Source: Deltaproteobacteria bacterium (lineage in GTDB: Bacteria > Myxococcota > Myxococcia > Myxococcales > SZAS-1). From it: a stretch of 64,000 nt of DNA. Below are positions 27,031 to 35,908 of the stretch, in pieces. The stretch spans positions 124,001 to 188,000 of the forward strand of contig JAFEBB010000002.1 in the NCBI GenBank assembly GCA_018266075.1, given 5' to 3'. Position numbers and translations under genes: made by a program. Below the pieces are notes generated by a model, which was given only the letters and a program-made list of their open reading frames with translations, was not told the DNA's origin and ran no database searches. Position 1 is the stretch's first letter, and every line of letters starts with the position of its first letter.

Positions 27031-28260
27031 TCAATGCAGCGCCAGCTTCGCCAGCTCGAACACCGTGAACGCGAGGCTGCCGATCACCGCGAGCACCGCC
27101 GGATATCCAATCGCGCGCGAGAGGCCTGGGTGCCGGTCCACGAAGCGGCCCACCTCGCCCACCATGCGCCGGGTGGCGGTGAGATCGCACACCACGTCGC
27201 CGAGGCCGTCGCGCGCGCGCCCGACCGCTTCCACCATCTCCGCCGCGGTCTGGAAGCGCTTCGCGGGCTCCTTCTGCGTGCCATGCACCGCGACGCTCAG
27301 GTACCCCAGCGGCGCCGGCGGATACTTCGTGTAGTCCGCGAGCCGATGCGAGATCGCCTGCGTCTTCACGCCGGCGAGCACGTCGGGAAGCTCGGTGCGG
27401 TTGGCCAGGTAGTGCTCCAGCGTCATCAGCTCGTGGAGCAGCACGGTCACGCTGTAGAGATCGGTGCGCGCGTCCTCGAGATCGTGGCGGCCGTCGGCCT
27501 GCTCCGGCGCCATGTACATGGGCGTGCCGATGATCGAGCCGGCCACCGTCTCCATGGGCCGCGGCGCCGACGTCTCGCCTTCGGCCGTCGTCTCGCGCGC
27601 GCCGAACATCTTGGCCACGCCCCAGTCCATGAGCACCACTTCGCCGTGCTTGCCGACCATCACGTTGGCCGGCTTCACGTCGCGGTGGACGATGCCCCGC
27701 GCGTGCGCGAACGCCAGCGCATTCAAGATGCCGATGACCAGCTCGGCGCGGCGCTCGAAGGGAAAGCGCGCTTCGTAGCTCGGATCGCGCGCGCGGAGCT
27801 TCTCGATGATCTGCTCCAGCGTCTCGCCATCGAGGCGCTTCATCACGAAGAAGTAGCGGCCCTGCTCGTCGAGGCCCACGTCGTGGATGGGCACGATGTT
27901 GGGGTGCTCCAGCTTGCCGACGGTGCGGATCTCCTCCACGAACCGCGCGATCCCCGCGTTGCCCGCCAGCTCGGCGTGCAGGTACTTCAGCGCGACTTCG
28001 CGATCGATGTCCTGGTCGCGGCCGAGCACCACCTCGCCCATGCCGCCCCGGCCGAGCACCTCGCTGAGGTGGTAGCGGCTCTTCTCGTGGTGCACCAGCG
28101 AGCCCATGTCGAAGCTGGGCAGCACGGTGGTGCGCGCTTGCGTGGTGCGGCCTTGCGCAAGGGTCGTGCTCTGCGCGGACATCACGGTGTCCGCTTTGCC
28201 CGCGGACATCAGGGTGGCGTCGATTCCGTTCACCGGGTTCTGCGTGGAGTTCTCCGGCAT
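27031..28260 (-). CDS. Membrane-anchored Hanks-type Ser/Thr protein kinase
   Basis: The 409-residue protein is a eukaryotic-like kinase with catalytic domain ~62-340. The key residues are the glycine loop GRGGMGEV, Lys92 in VALKYL, the catalytic loop HRDVKPAN (Asp194) and APE in MYMAPEQADG. The metal-binding DFG is DWG here (212-214). The N-terminal ~60 residues are Thr/Ser-rich, possibly an autophosphorylation region. A hydrophobic C-terminal helix (AIGYPAVLAVIGSLAFTVFEL) anchors it, leaving only ~7 residues after the helix, so it lacks an extracellular sensor. Such kinases are abundant in myxobacteria and govern development and stress responses. Confidence 0.94.
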   Translation of the reverse strand: MPENSTQNPVNGIDATLMSAGKADTVMSAQSTTLAQGRTTQARTTVLPSFDMGSLVHHEKSRYHLSEVLGRGGMGEVVLGRDQDIDREVALKYLHAELAGNAGIARFVEEIRTVGKLEHPNIVPIHDVGLDEQGRYFFVMKRLDGETLEQIIEKLRARDPSYEARFPFERRAELVIGILNALAFAHARGIVHRDVKPANVMVGKHGEVVLMDWGVAKMFGARETTAEGETSAPRPMETVAGSIIGTPMYMAPEQADGRHDLEDARTDLYSVTVLLHELMTLEHYLANRTELPDVLAGVKTQAISHRLADYTKYPPAPLGYLSVAVHGTQKEPAKRFQTAAEMVEAVGRARDGLGDVVCDLTATRRMVGEVGRFVDRHPGLSRAIGYPAVLAVIGSLAFTVFELAKLALH

Positions 28261-28389
28261 GGCGCGCTCCGGGGCACTTCCATGAGCCTAACGCGTCGGG
28301 CGCGCGCGGACAGCGACAGGGCGTCCATTCGTGACGAAGGTCACTCGGGTTTGCACTTCTTCACCGCGGGTTGACGGCTCGAGCGTCCC

Positions 28390-29778
28390 TCAGCCCAGCG
28401 GCGCCACCCGCGCGGCCCAGGGCATCGCCAGCTCGAGCTGCCGCGAGACGGAGAGCACCACGTCGTCGGCGAACGGCCGCCCGGCGATCTGCAGCCCCAT
28501 GGGCAAGCCCGCGCGGTTCAGCCCGAGCGGCACGTTCGTCGCCGGCTGGCCGGTGACGTTGAACGCCGCGGTGAAGGCGCCGATGCGCGCGGCGTCGGCG
28601 AAGGCCTCTGCCGGCGGTCGATTCGCGAAGGCCCCGATCGCTGGCGCGGCCACCGGCGTCGTCGGCGTGAGCCAGAGGTCCGCATCCCCGAACGCGGAGA
28701 GGAAGCGGGCCTCGAGCGCGCGCCGCCGCTCCTTCGCCAGCCCGCGCGGCAAGGCCTGGCCTCCCTCGACCAGCCAGCGGGTGATGGGCTGCGCGAGCGA
28801 CCAGCGAATCAGCGGGACGCTCGCGATCAAGTGCTGCCACACGGGCAAGAACTCCTCGAGCGTGCACTCGGGGAGCGTGCCCGGCTCCACCGCGTGACCC
28901 AGCCCCTCGAGCACCCGGGCGGCGCGCTCCACGGCCTCGGCGATCTCGGGATCGGTCTGGCCGAGGGGCGAGCGCGTGACGAAGCGGACCTTCAAGCGCG
29001 GCGGCGTCTTCATCGAAGAAGCGCGGTACGGCTGCACGGGAGGCGTGGCCCAGTGGGGCCGGCCCACGTCGAGGCCCGCGAGGACGTCGAGCATCGCCGC
29101 CGCGTCCTCCACCCCGCGGGCGATGGGACCGCTGGTGTAGATGACCTCCTTGTCCGGCTGGGCGAAGGCGTTGGGTACGCGGCCGCGCGAGGGCTTGATC
29201 CCGAAGAGGTGGCAGAACGACGACGGCCCGCGAATGGAGCCGCCGCCGTCGGAGCCCTGCGCGATGGGCAAGAGGCGCGCCGCGACCGCTGCCGCCGCGC
29301 CGCCGCTCGACCCGCCCGGGCTGTGGCCCAGGTTCCAAGGATTGCGGGTGGGCGCGTGCGTGTCCGGCTCGGTGACGGGCATCGCGCCCAGCTCCGAGGT
29401 CGCCGTCTTGCCCAGAATGACGAAGCCGCCGCGACGCACCGCCGCCGTGGTGCGGTCGTCGATGGGAAGAATGAGCGGGATCATCCCGCGCGAGCCCATG
29501 CGCGTGCGCGACCAGCGCACCACGTTCAGGTCCTTGATGGCGGTGGGCACACCGTGGAACGTGGGCAGGTCCTCTCCGCGGCGGAGCGCGGCGTCCTTGG
29601 ATCTCGCGGCGGCGAGCGCGCGCCGCTGGAAGAGAGAAACGAAGGCGTTGAGCCTCGGGTTCATCCGCTCGATGCGCTCGAGGTACGCGCGCGTCAGCTC
29701 TTCGCTGGAGATCGACCTGGCGCGGATGAGCGCGGCCTGCTCGAGCGCGGTGGCGGCGAAGACGTCATTCCAGCCCAT
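28390..29778 (-). CDS. Amidase signature family enzyme
   Basis: The 462-residue enzyme belongs to the amidase signature family, hydrolysing amide bonds through a Ser-cisSer-Lys triad. Lys lies in GVPTAIKDLNV, the cis-Ser in SPGGSSGGAAAA and the nucleophilic Ser in GSDGGGSIRGP. The conserved PTTPVAAPAIG and FNVTGQPATNVPLG segments are also present. The length fits the family. The start is the ATG at 29778; a longer frame upstream is unrelated. It lacks GatB/GatC partners nearby, so it is more likely a catabolic amidase than the tRNA amidotransferase subunit. The substrate is unknown. Confidence 0.94.
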   Translation of the reverse strand: MGWNDVFAATALEQAALIRARSISSEELTRAYLERIERMNPRLNAFVSLFQRRALAAARSKDAALRRGEDLPTFHGVPTAIKDLNVVRWSRTRMGSRGMIPLILPIDDRTTAAVRRGGFVILGKTATSELGAMPVTEPDTHAPTRNPWNLGHSPGGSSGGAAAAVAARLLPIAQGSDGGGSIRGPSSFCHLFGIKPSRGRVPNAFAQPDKEVIYTSGPIARGVEDAAAMLDVLAGLDVGRPHWATPPVQPYRASSMKTPPRLKVRFVTRSPLGQTDPEIAEAVERAARVLEGLGHAVEPGTLPECTLEEFLPVWQHLIASVPLIRWSLAQPITRWLVEGGQALPRGLAKERRRALEARFLSAFGDADLWLTPTTPVAAPAIGAFANRPPAEAFADAARIGAFTAAFNVTGQPATNVPLGLNRAGLPMGLQIAGRPFADDVVLSVSRQLELAMPWAARVAPLG

Positions 29779-29826
29779 GGCCCTGGAGGTACCACAAGGA
29801 GGGGGCCCATGGGTTAGCGTCGGGCC

Positions 29827-30525
29827 ATGTACACGTGTCCGATGTGCAAGCAGTCGCTCGCCGCGAACGAGGGCGCGTGTGACTGGTGCGCGGTCCAGCT
29901 CGCGCCCGGCACGCACGGCGTACCGGAGGCGGTGCTGCCGCCGATTCATCCCGGCAGGCGCATCGCCATCCGCGACTTCACCCATGCGCCGCTGCCCACG
30001 CTCTCGGGGCGCGATTTCAAATGGGACGACGGCGATCGCACCGAGGCCCACCACCACGGCGTGCTGCTCACCTTGAACGACGGCATCCGCCGCTTCAGCG
30101 AGCCCTACCTCCGAATGCGCGACGGCGTGGTGCGCCTGATGTTCGACGTGCTCGATGCCAAGACGCGTGTTCGGGTGGTCGCCCGGAAGCAGGACATCGG
30201 CGACGCGGCGCTCTGGTACGAGCTCTCGCTCTGGTGCGACGAGCGGACGTTTCGCCTCTCGCGCTACTTCACCAGCAAGCACCTCAGCGACGGCACCGAG
30301 CTCGCCAGCGGCAAGCACCCCGTGGTCCGTGGCGTGGGCGAGACCAACGTCCTCGAGCTGCGCGTGCAGGGACCGACGATCGAGGGCTGGGTGAACGGCT
30401 CGCGCGTCTGCGCCACCCACGACGCCGCGCTGGGCATCGGCGCCGTGGCCATCGCGGCGGGGACAGACGAGAAGCAACGGCGGATCCTGTTTCGCAGCTT
30501 CGAGGTGATGGAGGTGGCGCCGTGA
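29827..30525 (+). CDS. Zinc-ribbon plus lectin-like beta-sandwich protein, first copy
   Basis: This 232-residue protein opens with a zinc ribbon (CPMC and CDWC, 13 residues between the pairs). The remaining ~185 residues are beta-rich with LWYELSLWCDERTFRLSRYF and VGETNVLELRVQGPTIEGWVNGSRV. Such a sequence resembles concanavalin-like (DUF1080-type) domains. There is no signal peptide, so it is cytoplasmic. It is followed by a paralogue with a 4-base GTGA overlap. The function is unknown. Confidence 0.85.
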   Translation: MYTCPMCKQSLAANEGACDWCAVQLAPGTHGVPEAVLPPIHPGRRIAIRDFTHAPLPTLSGRDFKWDDGDRTEAHHHGVLLTLNDGIRRFSEPYLRMRDGVVRLMFDVLDAKTRVRVVARKQDIGDAALWYELSLWCDERTFRLSRYFTSKHLSDGTELASGKHPVVRGVGETNVLELRVQGPTIEGWVNGSRVCATHDAALGIGAVAIAAGTDEKQRRILFRSFEVMEVAP

Positions 30526-31184
30526 ACCCGCGCGTCCTCAAGTGTCCGCTCTGCGGCGCGCCGCTCACCTTCCGCGCGCCGTTCTGCGCCTACTGCCGAA
30601 ACCCCGTCACCTGGGACCGCGACGTCGTCATCCAGCGCGGCACGCCGTTCTTCGAGCTCGACTTCCGCCAGGACAAGCTGCCCGGCTGGTCGGCGTCGAA
30701 GCCCGGCAAGGACGGGACGAAGGTGTTCATCGAGAAGGCCGACTGGCAGAACTACGGCACCTTCGAGCCCAAGGTCCGCGATGCGTGCATGGTCATCCGC
30801 GGCGTGGCCACCGATCCTCACGGCCACTTCGGCGTGCGCGCGCGCATCAGCGGCGAGGGCGACGGGCACGCGGACTACAAGCTGCGCGTCTATCCGCAGA
30901 CCCGCTCGTGGAAGCTGGAGCGCGAGATCGCCTGGGGCAAGGACATCGAGATCGACGTGATGGTGCCGTGGGAGCACGCGCCGGTGATCGCCGACGTGGG
31001 CCAGCCGAATGAAGTCGAGCTGCGCCTCGCGGATGCAGTGCTGCAGGTGTCGGTGAACGGCCAGCGGCTGACCACCATCTTCGACGCAGGCTTCGGCTTC
31101 GGTGCGCTGGGTTGGGTGGTGGGCTCGCTCGACGCGCCGGCGACGGTGATGCTGCTGTCTGCAGCGGCGTATCGCGCGATCTGA
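30522..31184 (+). CDS. Zinc-ribbon plus lectin-like beta-sandwich protein, second copy
   Basis: This 220-residue protein has the same architecture as its neighbour: a zinc ribbon (CPLC and CAYC) and a ~180-residue beta domain with FELDFRQDKLPGWSAS, HADYKLRVYPQTRSWKL and VGQPNEVELRLADAVLQVSV. The GTG start overlaps the stop of the first copy, so translation is coupled. The two copies share design but have diverged strongly, which indicates an old duplication. They might form a hetero-oligomer (inference). There is no export signal. Confidence 0.86.
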   Translation: MNPRVLKCPLCGAPLTFRAPFCAYCRNPVTWDRDVVIQRGTPFFELDFRQDKLPGWSASKPGKDGTKVFIEKADWQNYGTFEPKVRDACMVIRGVATDPHGHFGVRARISGEGDGHADYKLRVYPQTRSWKLEREIAWGKDIEIDVMVPWEHAPVIADVGQPNEVELRLADAVLQVSVNGQRLTTIFDAGFGFGALGWVVGSLDAPATVMLLSAAAYRAI

Positions 31185-31206
31185 GAAGTTCTAGAATCGC
31201 CCGGCC

Positions 31207-32991
31207 ATGGCCAACCCGCTCCTCAGCGACCGCGACGTCGACTTCCTGCTCTACGAAGTCCTCGACGCCCAGCGCCTGGCGCAGCTCCCGCACTTCGCCG
31301 ACCACAGCCGCGAGACGTTCGACTCGTACCTGGGCAACTGCCGCCGCTTCGCGCGCGAGCAGCTCTGGCCCAGCTACCGCGCGCTCGACGAGAAGCCGCC
31401 GCAGCTCCTGGACGGTAAGGTCACGGTGCATCCGCTGCTGCGCACGCTGTTGCCGCAGCTCCGCGAGCTCGGCGTGATCTCCGCGTCGCAGCCGGTGGAG
31501 CTCGGCGGTGCGCAGCTGCCGCTCACGATCGCCACGGCGGCGACGCTCTATCTGATGGCCGGAAACCTCTCGGTCTACGGCTACGCGGGGCTGACCAGCG
31601 GCGCGGCGCACTTGCTCTCGACGTTCGGCGACGCGGCGTTGCGCGCGCGCTACCTGGCGCCGATGCTCGAGGGCTCGTGGACGGGGACGATGGCGCTCAC
31701 CGAGCCGCAAGCGGGCTCGAGCCTGGCCGACGTGCGCAGCCGCGCCACGCCGCACGGCGATCACTTCCGCATCTCGGGCCAGAAGATCTTCATCTCCGGC
31801 GGCGACCACGACCTCGCCGAGAACATCATCCACATGGTGCTCGCGCGCATCGACGGCGCGCCGCCGGGAATCAAGGGCGTGAGCCTCTTCCTGGTGCCCA
31901 AGTTCCGCGCGGGCGCGAACGGGCTCGTGGCCAACGACGTCAGCGTGTCGGGCCTGATTCACAAGATCGGCTGGCGCGGCTTGCCCAGCGTGGCCTTGAG
32001 CCTGGGCGAGCAGGGCGACTGCGAGGGCTGGCTGGTGGGCGAGCCGAACCGCGGCATCTCGCACATGTTCCAGATGATGAACGAGGCGCGGATCATGGTT
32101 GGCGCCAACGCGGTGGCCACGGCGTCGGTCGCGTTTCATCAGAGCCTCGCGTACGCGCGCGAGCGTCCACAGGGCCGCGGGCTGACCAGCAAGGACGCCG
32201 CCAAGCCGCAGGTGCCGATCATCGAGCACGCCGACGTGCGCCGGATGCTGCTGCGTCAGAAGGCGATCGTCGAAGGCGGACTCGCGTTGATCCTCTCGAC
32301 GGCGCACTTCGCAGATCTCGCGGAGCACGCGGGCGACGGCGAGACGCGCGCGCGTGCACAGTTGCTGCTCGACTTGCTCACGCCGGTGGCCAAGAGCTTT
32401 CCTGCGGAGAAGGGCTTCGAGTCGAACGCGCTCGCGGTGCAGATCCACGGCGGCTACGGCTACTCGAGCGAGTACCTGCCAGAAGCGTGGCTGCGCGACC
32501 AGAAGCTCAACTCGATCCACGAAGGCACCACCGGCATCCAGGGGATGGATCTCCTGGGTCGAAAGGTCGTGGCCCAGGGCGGCGCAGCGTTGGTGGCGCT
32601 GCAGGAAGAGGTCGCGCGGACGTGCGAGCGCGCGGAGAAAGCGTGCGTCGACGCGGCGTGGATTTCGGCGATTCGCGAGGCGATGGAACGCATCGGCGCG
32701 CTCACCATGGAGCTCGCGCAGCGCGGCCTCGGCGGCGACGTCGACGGGATGATGCGGCACTCCGCCGACTACCTCGAGCTCTTCAGCGTCTTCATCATCG
32801 GCTGGCAGTGGCTGGAGCTCGCGGCGGTGGCGCGCGAAGGGATGCGGCGAAGTGCCTCGGAGTACTACGAGGGGAAACTGGCCGCCGCGCAGTACTGGAT
32901 TCGAACCGAGCTGCCGCGGTTGGAGCCGCTCATCGCGCTCTGCCGCGAGAACGAAGACAGCTATGCGCGCATGAAGCCCGAGTGGTTCTGA
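31207..32991 (+). CDS. Acyl-CoA dehydrogenase, long (~600-residue) type
   Basis: The 594-residue FAD enzyme has the acyl-CoA dehydrogenase core: GTMALTEPQAGSSLADVRSRA in the flavin-binding domain, ISGQKIFISGGDHDLAENI in the middle and IHEGTTGIQGMDLLGRKV near the catalytic Glu. The ~130-residue C-terminal extension identifies the long subfamily, which includes DmdC-like 3-methylthiopropanoyl-CoA dehydrogenases and fatty-acyl-CoA dehydrogenases. It introduces a trans-2,3 double bond into an acyl-CoA. It is convergent with the quinone oxidoreductase gene. No other beta-oxidation gene is adjacent, so the substrate remains open. Confidence 0.95.
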   Translation: MANPLLSDRDVDFLLYEVLDAQRLAQLPHFADHSRETFDSYLGNCRRFAREQLWPSYRALDEKPPQLLDGKVTVHPLLRTLLPQLRELGVISASQPVELGGAQLPLTIATAATLYLMAGNLSVYGYAGLTSGAAHLLSTFGDAALRARYLAPMLEGSWTGTMALTEPQAGSSLADVRSRATPHGDHFRISGQKIFISGGDHDLAENIIHMVLARIDGAPPGIKGVSLFLVPKFRAGANGLVANDVSVSGLIHKIGWRGLPSVALSLGEQGDCEGWLVGEPNRGISHMFQMMNEARIMVGANAVATASVAFHQSLAYARERPQGRGLTSKDAAKPQVPIIEHADVRRMLLRQKAIVEGGLALILSTAHFADLAEHAGDGETRARAQLLLDLLTPVAKSFPAEKGFESNALAVQIHGGYGYSSEYLPEAWLRDQKLNSIHEGTTGIQGMDLLGRKVVAQGGAALVALQEEVARTCERAEKACVDAAWISAIREAMERIGALTMELAQRGLGGDVDGMMRHSADYLELFSVFIIGWQWLELAAVAREGMRRSASEYYEGKLAAAQYWIRTELPRLEPLIALCRENEDSYARMKPEWF

Positions 32992-32994
32992 GCC

Positions 32995-33978
32995 TCACGC
33001 TACCGTCACGACCACTTTCCCCACGGCCTTCCGGTCCGCGAGCTGGCGGATCGCTTCGCCGCCGCGCGCCAGCGGGAACGTGCCGCTGATGAGCGGCTTC
33101 ACCTTGCCGGCGCGCTTCAACTCGAGGAGCTCGGCGAGGTCCTGCTTGAAGTGCTCGGGCTCGCGCGCGGTGTAGGCGCCCCAGAAGACGCCGACCACCG
33201 AGCAGCTCTTCAAGAGCGTCAGGTTCACCGGGAGCTGCGGGATGGTCCCGCTGGCGAAGCCGATGACCAGCAGCCGTCCGCCCCAGGCCATCGCGCGCAG
33301 CGCTTCTTCGGTCTGCGTGCCGCCCACGGGGTCGTAGACGACATCCACGCCGTCGCCGTGGGTCGCGGCCTTGAGCGCGTCCTTCAACTTCTGGTTCGAC
33401 GTATTGATGAGCACGTCGGCGCCATTGGCTTTGCACACTTCGAGCTTGGCGTCGGTGCTCGCGCAGGCAATGACCTTCGCGCCCATCGCCTTGCCGAGCT
33501 GAACCGCGGCCAGCCCCACGCCGCCTGCTGCGCCGAGCACGGCGAGCGTCTGCCCCGACGAGAGCCCGGCGCGTCGATTCAGCGCGTAGTACGTCGTGCC
33601 GTAGGCGATGAGAAACCCCGCGGCCTCGGCGTCGGTGAAGCTCGCGTCGGGGAGCTTCACCAGCTGAAAGCTCGAGACGCAGACCTCTTCCGCGAGCATG
33701 CCGTACACATTCATCGCGACCACGCGATCGCCAATCGCGAGACCGGTGACGCCTTCTCCCAGCGCGATGACGCGGCCCACCGCTTCGCCGCCCGGCGCGA
33801 ACGGGAGCTCGGGCTTGAATTGATATTTACCTTCGATGATCAGCGTGTCGGGGAAGTTGATACCCGCGACCAGAACCTTGACGAGTACCTCGCCGCTGCC
33901 CGGCTTGGGCGAAGGCAGACCTTCGGTGAGGACCAACGACTCCGGCGGACCGAGCTTGGTGCACAGCAGCGCTTTCAT
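32995..33978 (-). CDS. Zinc-independent quinone oxidoreductase (MDR superfamily)
   Basis: The 327-residue protein matches NADPH:quinone oxidoreductases of the medium-chain reductase superfamily. The N-terminal catalytic domain contains VLVAGINFPDTLIIEG and PFAPGGEAVGRV, without the Cys zinc ligands of alcohol dehydrogenases. The nucleotide fold has LGAAGGVGLAAVQLGKAMGA, followed by VVYDPVGG. It likely reduces quinones or enones using NADPH. The start overlaps the stop of the YcaQ-like gene (ATGA), so it is translationally coupled to it. Confidence 0.94.
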   Translation of the reverse strand: MKALLCTKLGPPESLVLTEGLPSPKPGSGEVLVKVLVAGINFPDTLIIEGKYQFKPELPFAPGGEAVGRVIALGEGVTGLAIGDRVVAMNVYGMLAEEVCVSSFQLVKLPDASFTDAEAAGFLIAYGTTYYALNRRAGLSSGQTLAVLGAAGGVGLAAVQLGKAMGAKVIACASTDAKLEVCKANGADVLINTSNQKLKDALKAATHGDGVDVVYDPVGGTQTEEALRAMAWGGRLLVIGFASGTIPQLPVNLTLLKSCSVVGVFWGAYTAREPEHFKQDLAELLELKRAGKVKPLISGTFPLARGGEAIRQLADRKAVGKVVVTVA

Positions 33979-35204
33979 CGTGAAGCTCCTTGTTTCAAGT
34001 TCAGCTCGACGCGCGACGCTCCGAGCCATTCGGCCATCTTCTCGACGGCGCGTTCCACGTCGCGCCCGCGCGTGCGCGTGGGTCGAACGCCGGGCTCCCA
34101 CCAGACACGCTTGAACGCGAGCGTGTCCTGGTCGCGGTGAAGCTTGCCGTCCGCGCGCCCGACGAGCTGATCGCCCTCGAGCATGGGCAAAACGTAATAG
34201 CCGAACTTTCGCTTCGGCAGCGGCGTGTACGCTTCGAATGTGTAATCGAAATCGAAGAGCCGCTGGGCGCGCGCGCGATCGCGAAGAACGGGATCGAAGG
34301 GGCAGAGGAGCCGAGCTCCGCTCGGCGCGTCCGGTAACGCGCGGGCGAGCCGCTTCCATCCGGGCCGCGCGAACGCCGACGTCAGCCGCTTGCCGTCGGC
34401 CGACGCCACCTCCACCAACTCCAGGCGACCCGCGGCCAGCTCACGCTTACACCACGCGCTCGCCTCGGCGGCCTCGACGCTGTCCCAGAACTGCGAGAGC
34501 TCGCGCGCGGTCGCGATGCCGAGCCGCGAGAGCGCTTCGTCGCAGGCCCAGTCGACGTGCGCGTCGCGCGCGGGCATGGGCGCGCGGTGGCCTTCGGGGT
34601 GAACGCGCTCGGCGAGGTCGTAGACCTTCTGGAAGCCGTCGCGCCGCGCGATGGCCAGCTCGCCCATGCGCCAGAGCATCTCCAGCGCGGCCTTCTGTGG
34701 CTTCCAGTTCCACCAGCCGGATTGGACGCCCTTGCGCTCGTCCTCGAAGTCCTGCGAGCGCAGCGGGCCTTCTGTTTCGATGCGCTCGAGCACGTGCGCG
34801 AGCGTCTGCTCGGGATGCTTGCCGAGCGCGTCCTGCAGCCACTTCGACGGCTTCGCGAGCCGTGCGCGGCTCCGGGCGAAGCGGTGCTTCCAGTGCGGAT
34901 ACCAGACGCTGGGAATGAGCGACGCGTCGTGCGTCCAGTGCTCGAAGAGTGCGCGCTCCCCCTCGACGAGCTGGGTGAGCTGCTCGGGCCGATAGCGGTG
35001 CAGCCGCGCGAAGAGCGTGAGGTGCTGGGCGCGCTGGACGACGTTGATCGAGTCCACCTGCACGAAGCCGAGCGCGCGGACGAGCTTGCGCGTGGCCGCG
35101 AGCGAGCCTGCGCGTTCGGGGTCGTCCAGCAGCCCCTGGGCGCCGAGGAGCATCTTCCGGGCAAGCGATGCGGGGACGCGCTCGGGCTTTCGGGTGGTGG
35201 TCAT
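33975..35204 (-). CDS. YcaQ-like winged-helix DNA glycosylase
   Basis: The 409-residue protein belongs to the HTH_42 family (YcaQ/AlkX), winged-helix DNA glycosylases that unhook interstrand crosslinks and bulky alkylated bases. The signature Gln-x-Asp is present in FVQVDSINVVQRAQHLTLFAR. Other family segments are FEHWTHDASLIP, LLCPFDPVLRDRARAQRLFDF and YYVLPMLEGDQLVGRAD. I start at the ATG at 35204 (MTTTRKPER). The gene is followed by, and overlaps, the quinone oxidoreductase gene, so both may serve in defence against reactive quinones or alkylating agents (inference). Confidence 0.93.
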   Translation of the reverse strand: MTTTRKPERVPASLARKMLLGAQGLLDDPERAGSLAATRKLVRALGFVQVDSINVVQRAQHLTLFARLHRYRPEQLTQLVEGERALFEHWTHDASLIPSVWYPHWKHRFARSRARLAKPSKWLQDALGKHPEQTLAHVLERIETEGPLRSQDFEDERKGVQSGWWNWKPQKAALEMLWRMGELAIARRDGFQKVYDLAERVHPEGHRAPMPARDAHVDWACDEALSRLGIATARELSQFWDSVEAAEASAWCKRELAAGRLELVEVASADGKRLTSAFARPGWKRLARALPDAPSGARLLCPFDPVLRDRARAQRLFDFDYTFEAYTPLPKRKFGYYVLPMLEGDQLVGRADGKLHRDQDTLAFKRVWWEPGVRPTRTRGRDVERAVEKMAEWLGASRVELNLKQGASR

Positions 35205-35263
35205 CGCGAGCGACGAATGTAGCGCCTGCACCCGCGCGCTGCTGGATTTGCGAAGATGCGTCC

Positions 35264-35884
35264 GTGTCCGACGACCTCGAGCGCTATCGGGAGCAGCATA
35301 AGAAGCGGCTGAGCCACATGCCGTGGCTCTACTTCACGCTCTCCGAGAAGCACCGCGCGTGGGCCACCGCGTGGCAGGAGGAGGTCCAGCGCGAGCTCCA
35401 GGCGGTGGAGACGATCACCATCGAGCCTGGCTGCTTCATCGCGCCCGAGGCCGCGATCTTTGGCGAGGCCAACAAGCCCATCCGCATCGGCGCGGGGGGC
35501 AGCATTGGGGCGGACGCGTTTCTGCGCGGCCCGATCGTGCTCGGCGCGAACGTGAGCGTGAACCCCTCAGCGCGACTCGACGGCGGCGCGGTAGGCATCA
35601 CCATCGGCGCGGGCACGCGGATCGCGAGCGGCGCGTGCCTTTACGCCTTCGACCACGGCATCGCGCCCGACCGCGAGATCCGCGTGCAGCCCGTGACCTC
35701 GCGCGGGATCACCATCGGCGCCGACGTGTGGATTGGCGCGAACGCCTGCATCACCGATGGCGTGACCATTGGCGATCACGCGGTCGTCGGCATGGGCGCC
35801 GTGGTCACGCGCGATGTGGAACCGTGGATGATCGTCGGCGGCGTGCCGGCCAAGGTCATCGGCGATCGGCGGACCAAGCGCTGA
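35264..35884 (+). CDS. Left-handed beta-helix (hexapeptide) acyltransferase
   Basis: The 206-residue protein carries isoleucine-patch repeats (AIFGEANKPIRIG, GITIGAGTRIASG, GITIGADVWIGANACITDG, VTIGDHAVVGMGAVVTRDV) that form a left-handed beta helix. The ending MIVGGVPAKVIGDR is typical of the maltose/galactoside O-acetyltransferase branch. The helper His is in YAFDHGI. It probably transfers an acetyl group from acetyl-CoA to a sugar or glycan precursor. The start is the GTG at 35264; the upstream extension looks non-coding. Confidence 0.9.
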   Translation: MSDDLERYREQHKKRLSHMPWLYFTLSEKHRAWATAWQEEVQRELQAVETITIEPGCFIAPEAAIFGEANKPIRIGAGGSIGADAFLRGPIVLGANVSVNPSARLDGGAVGITIGAGTRIASGACLYAFDHGIAPDREIRVQPVTSRGITIGADVWIGANACITDGVTIGDHAVVGMGAVVTRDVEPWMIVGGVPAKVIGDRRTKR

Positions 35885-35908
35885 CGCATCGGAGCGTCGG
35901 GCGCTCGC

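Noticed and set aside
28331-28344. GTGAC-gaag-GTCAC near the kinase gene as a regulator site
   Set aside because: Five-base arms are too common at this GC content to claim.
30847-32760. Minus-strand frame of over 600 codons
   Set aside because: It is antisense to the acyl-CoA dehydrogenase, with shadow composition.
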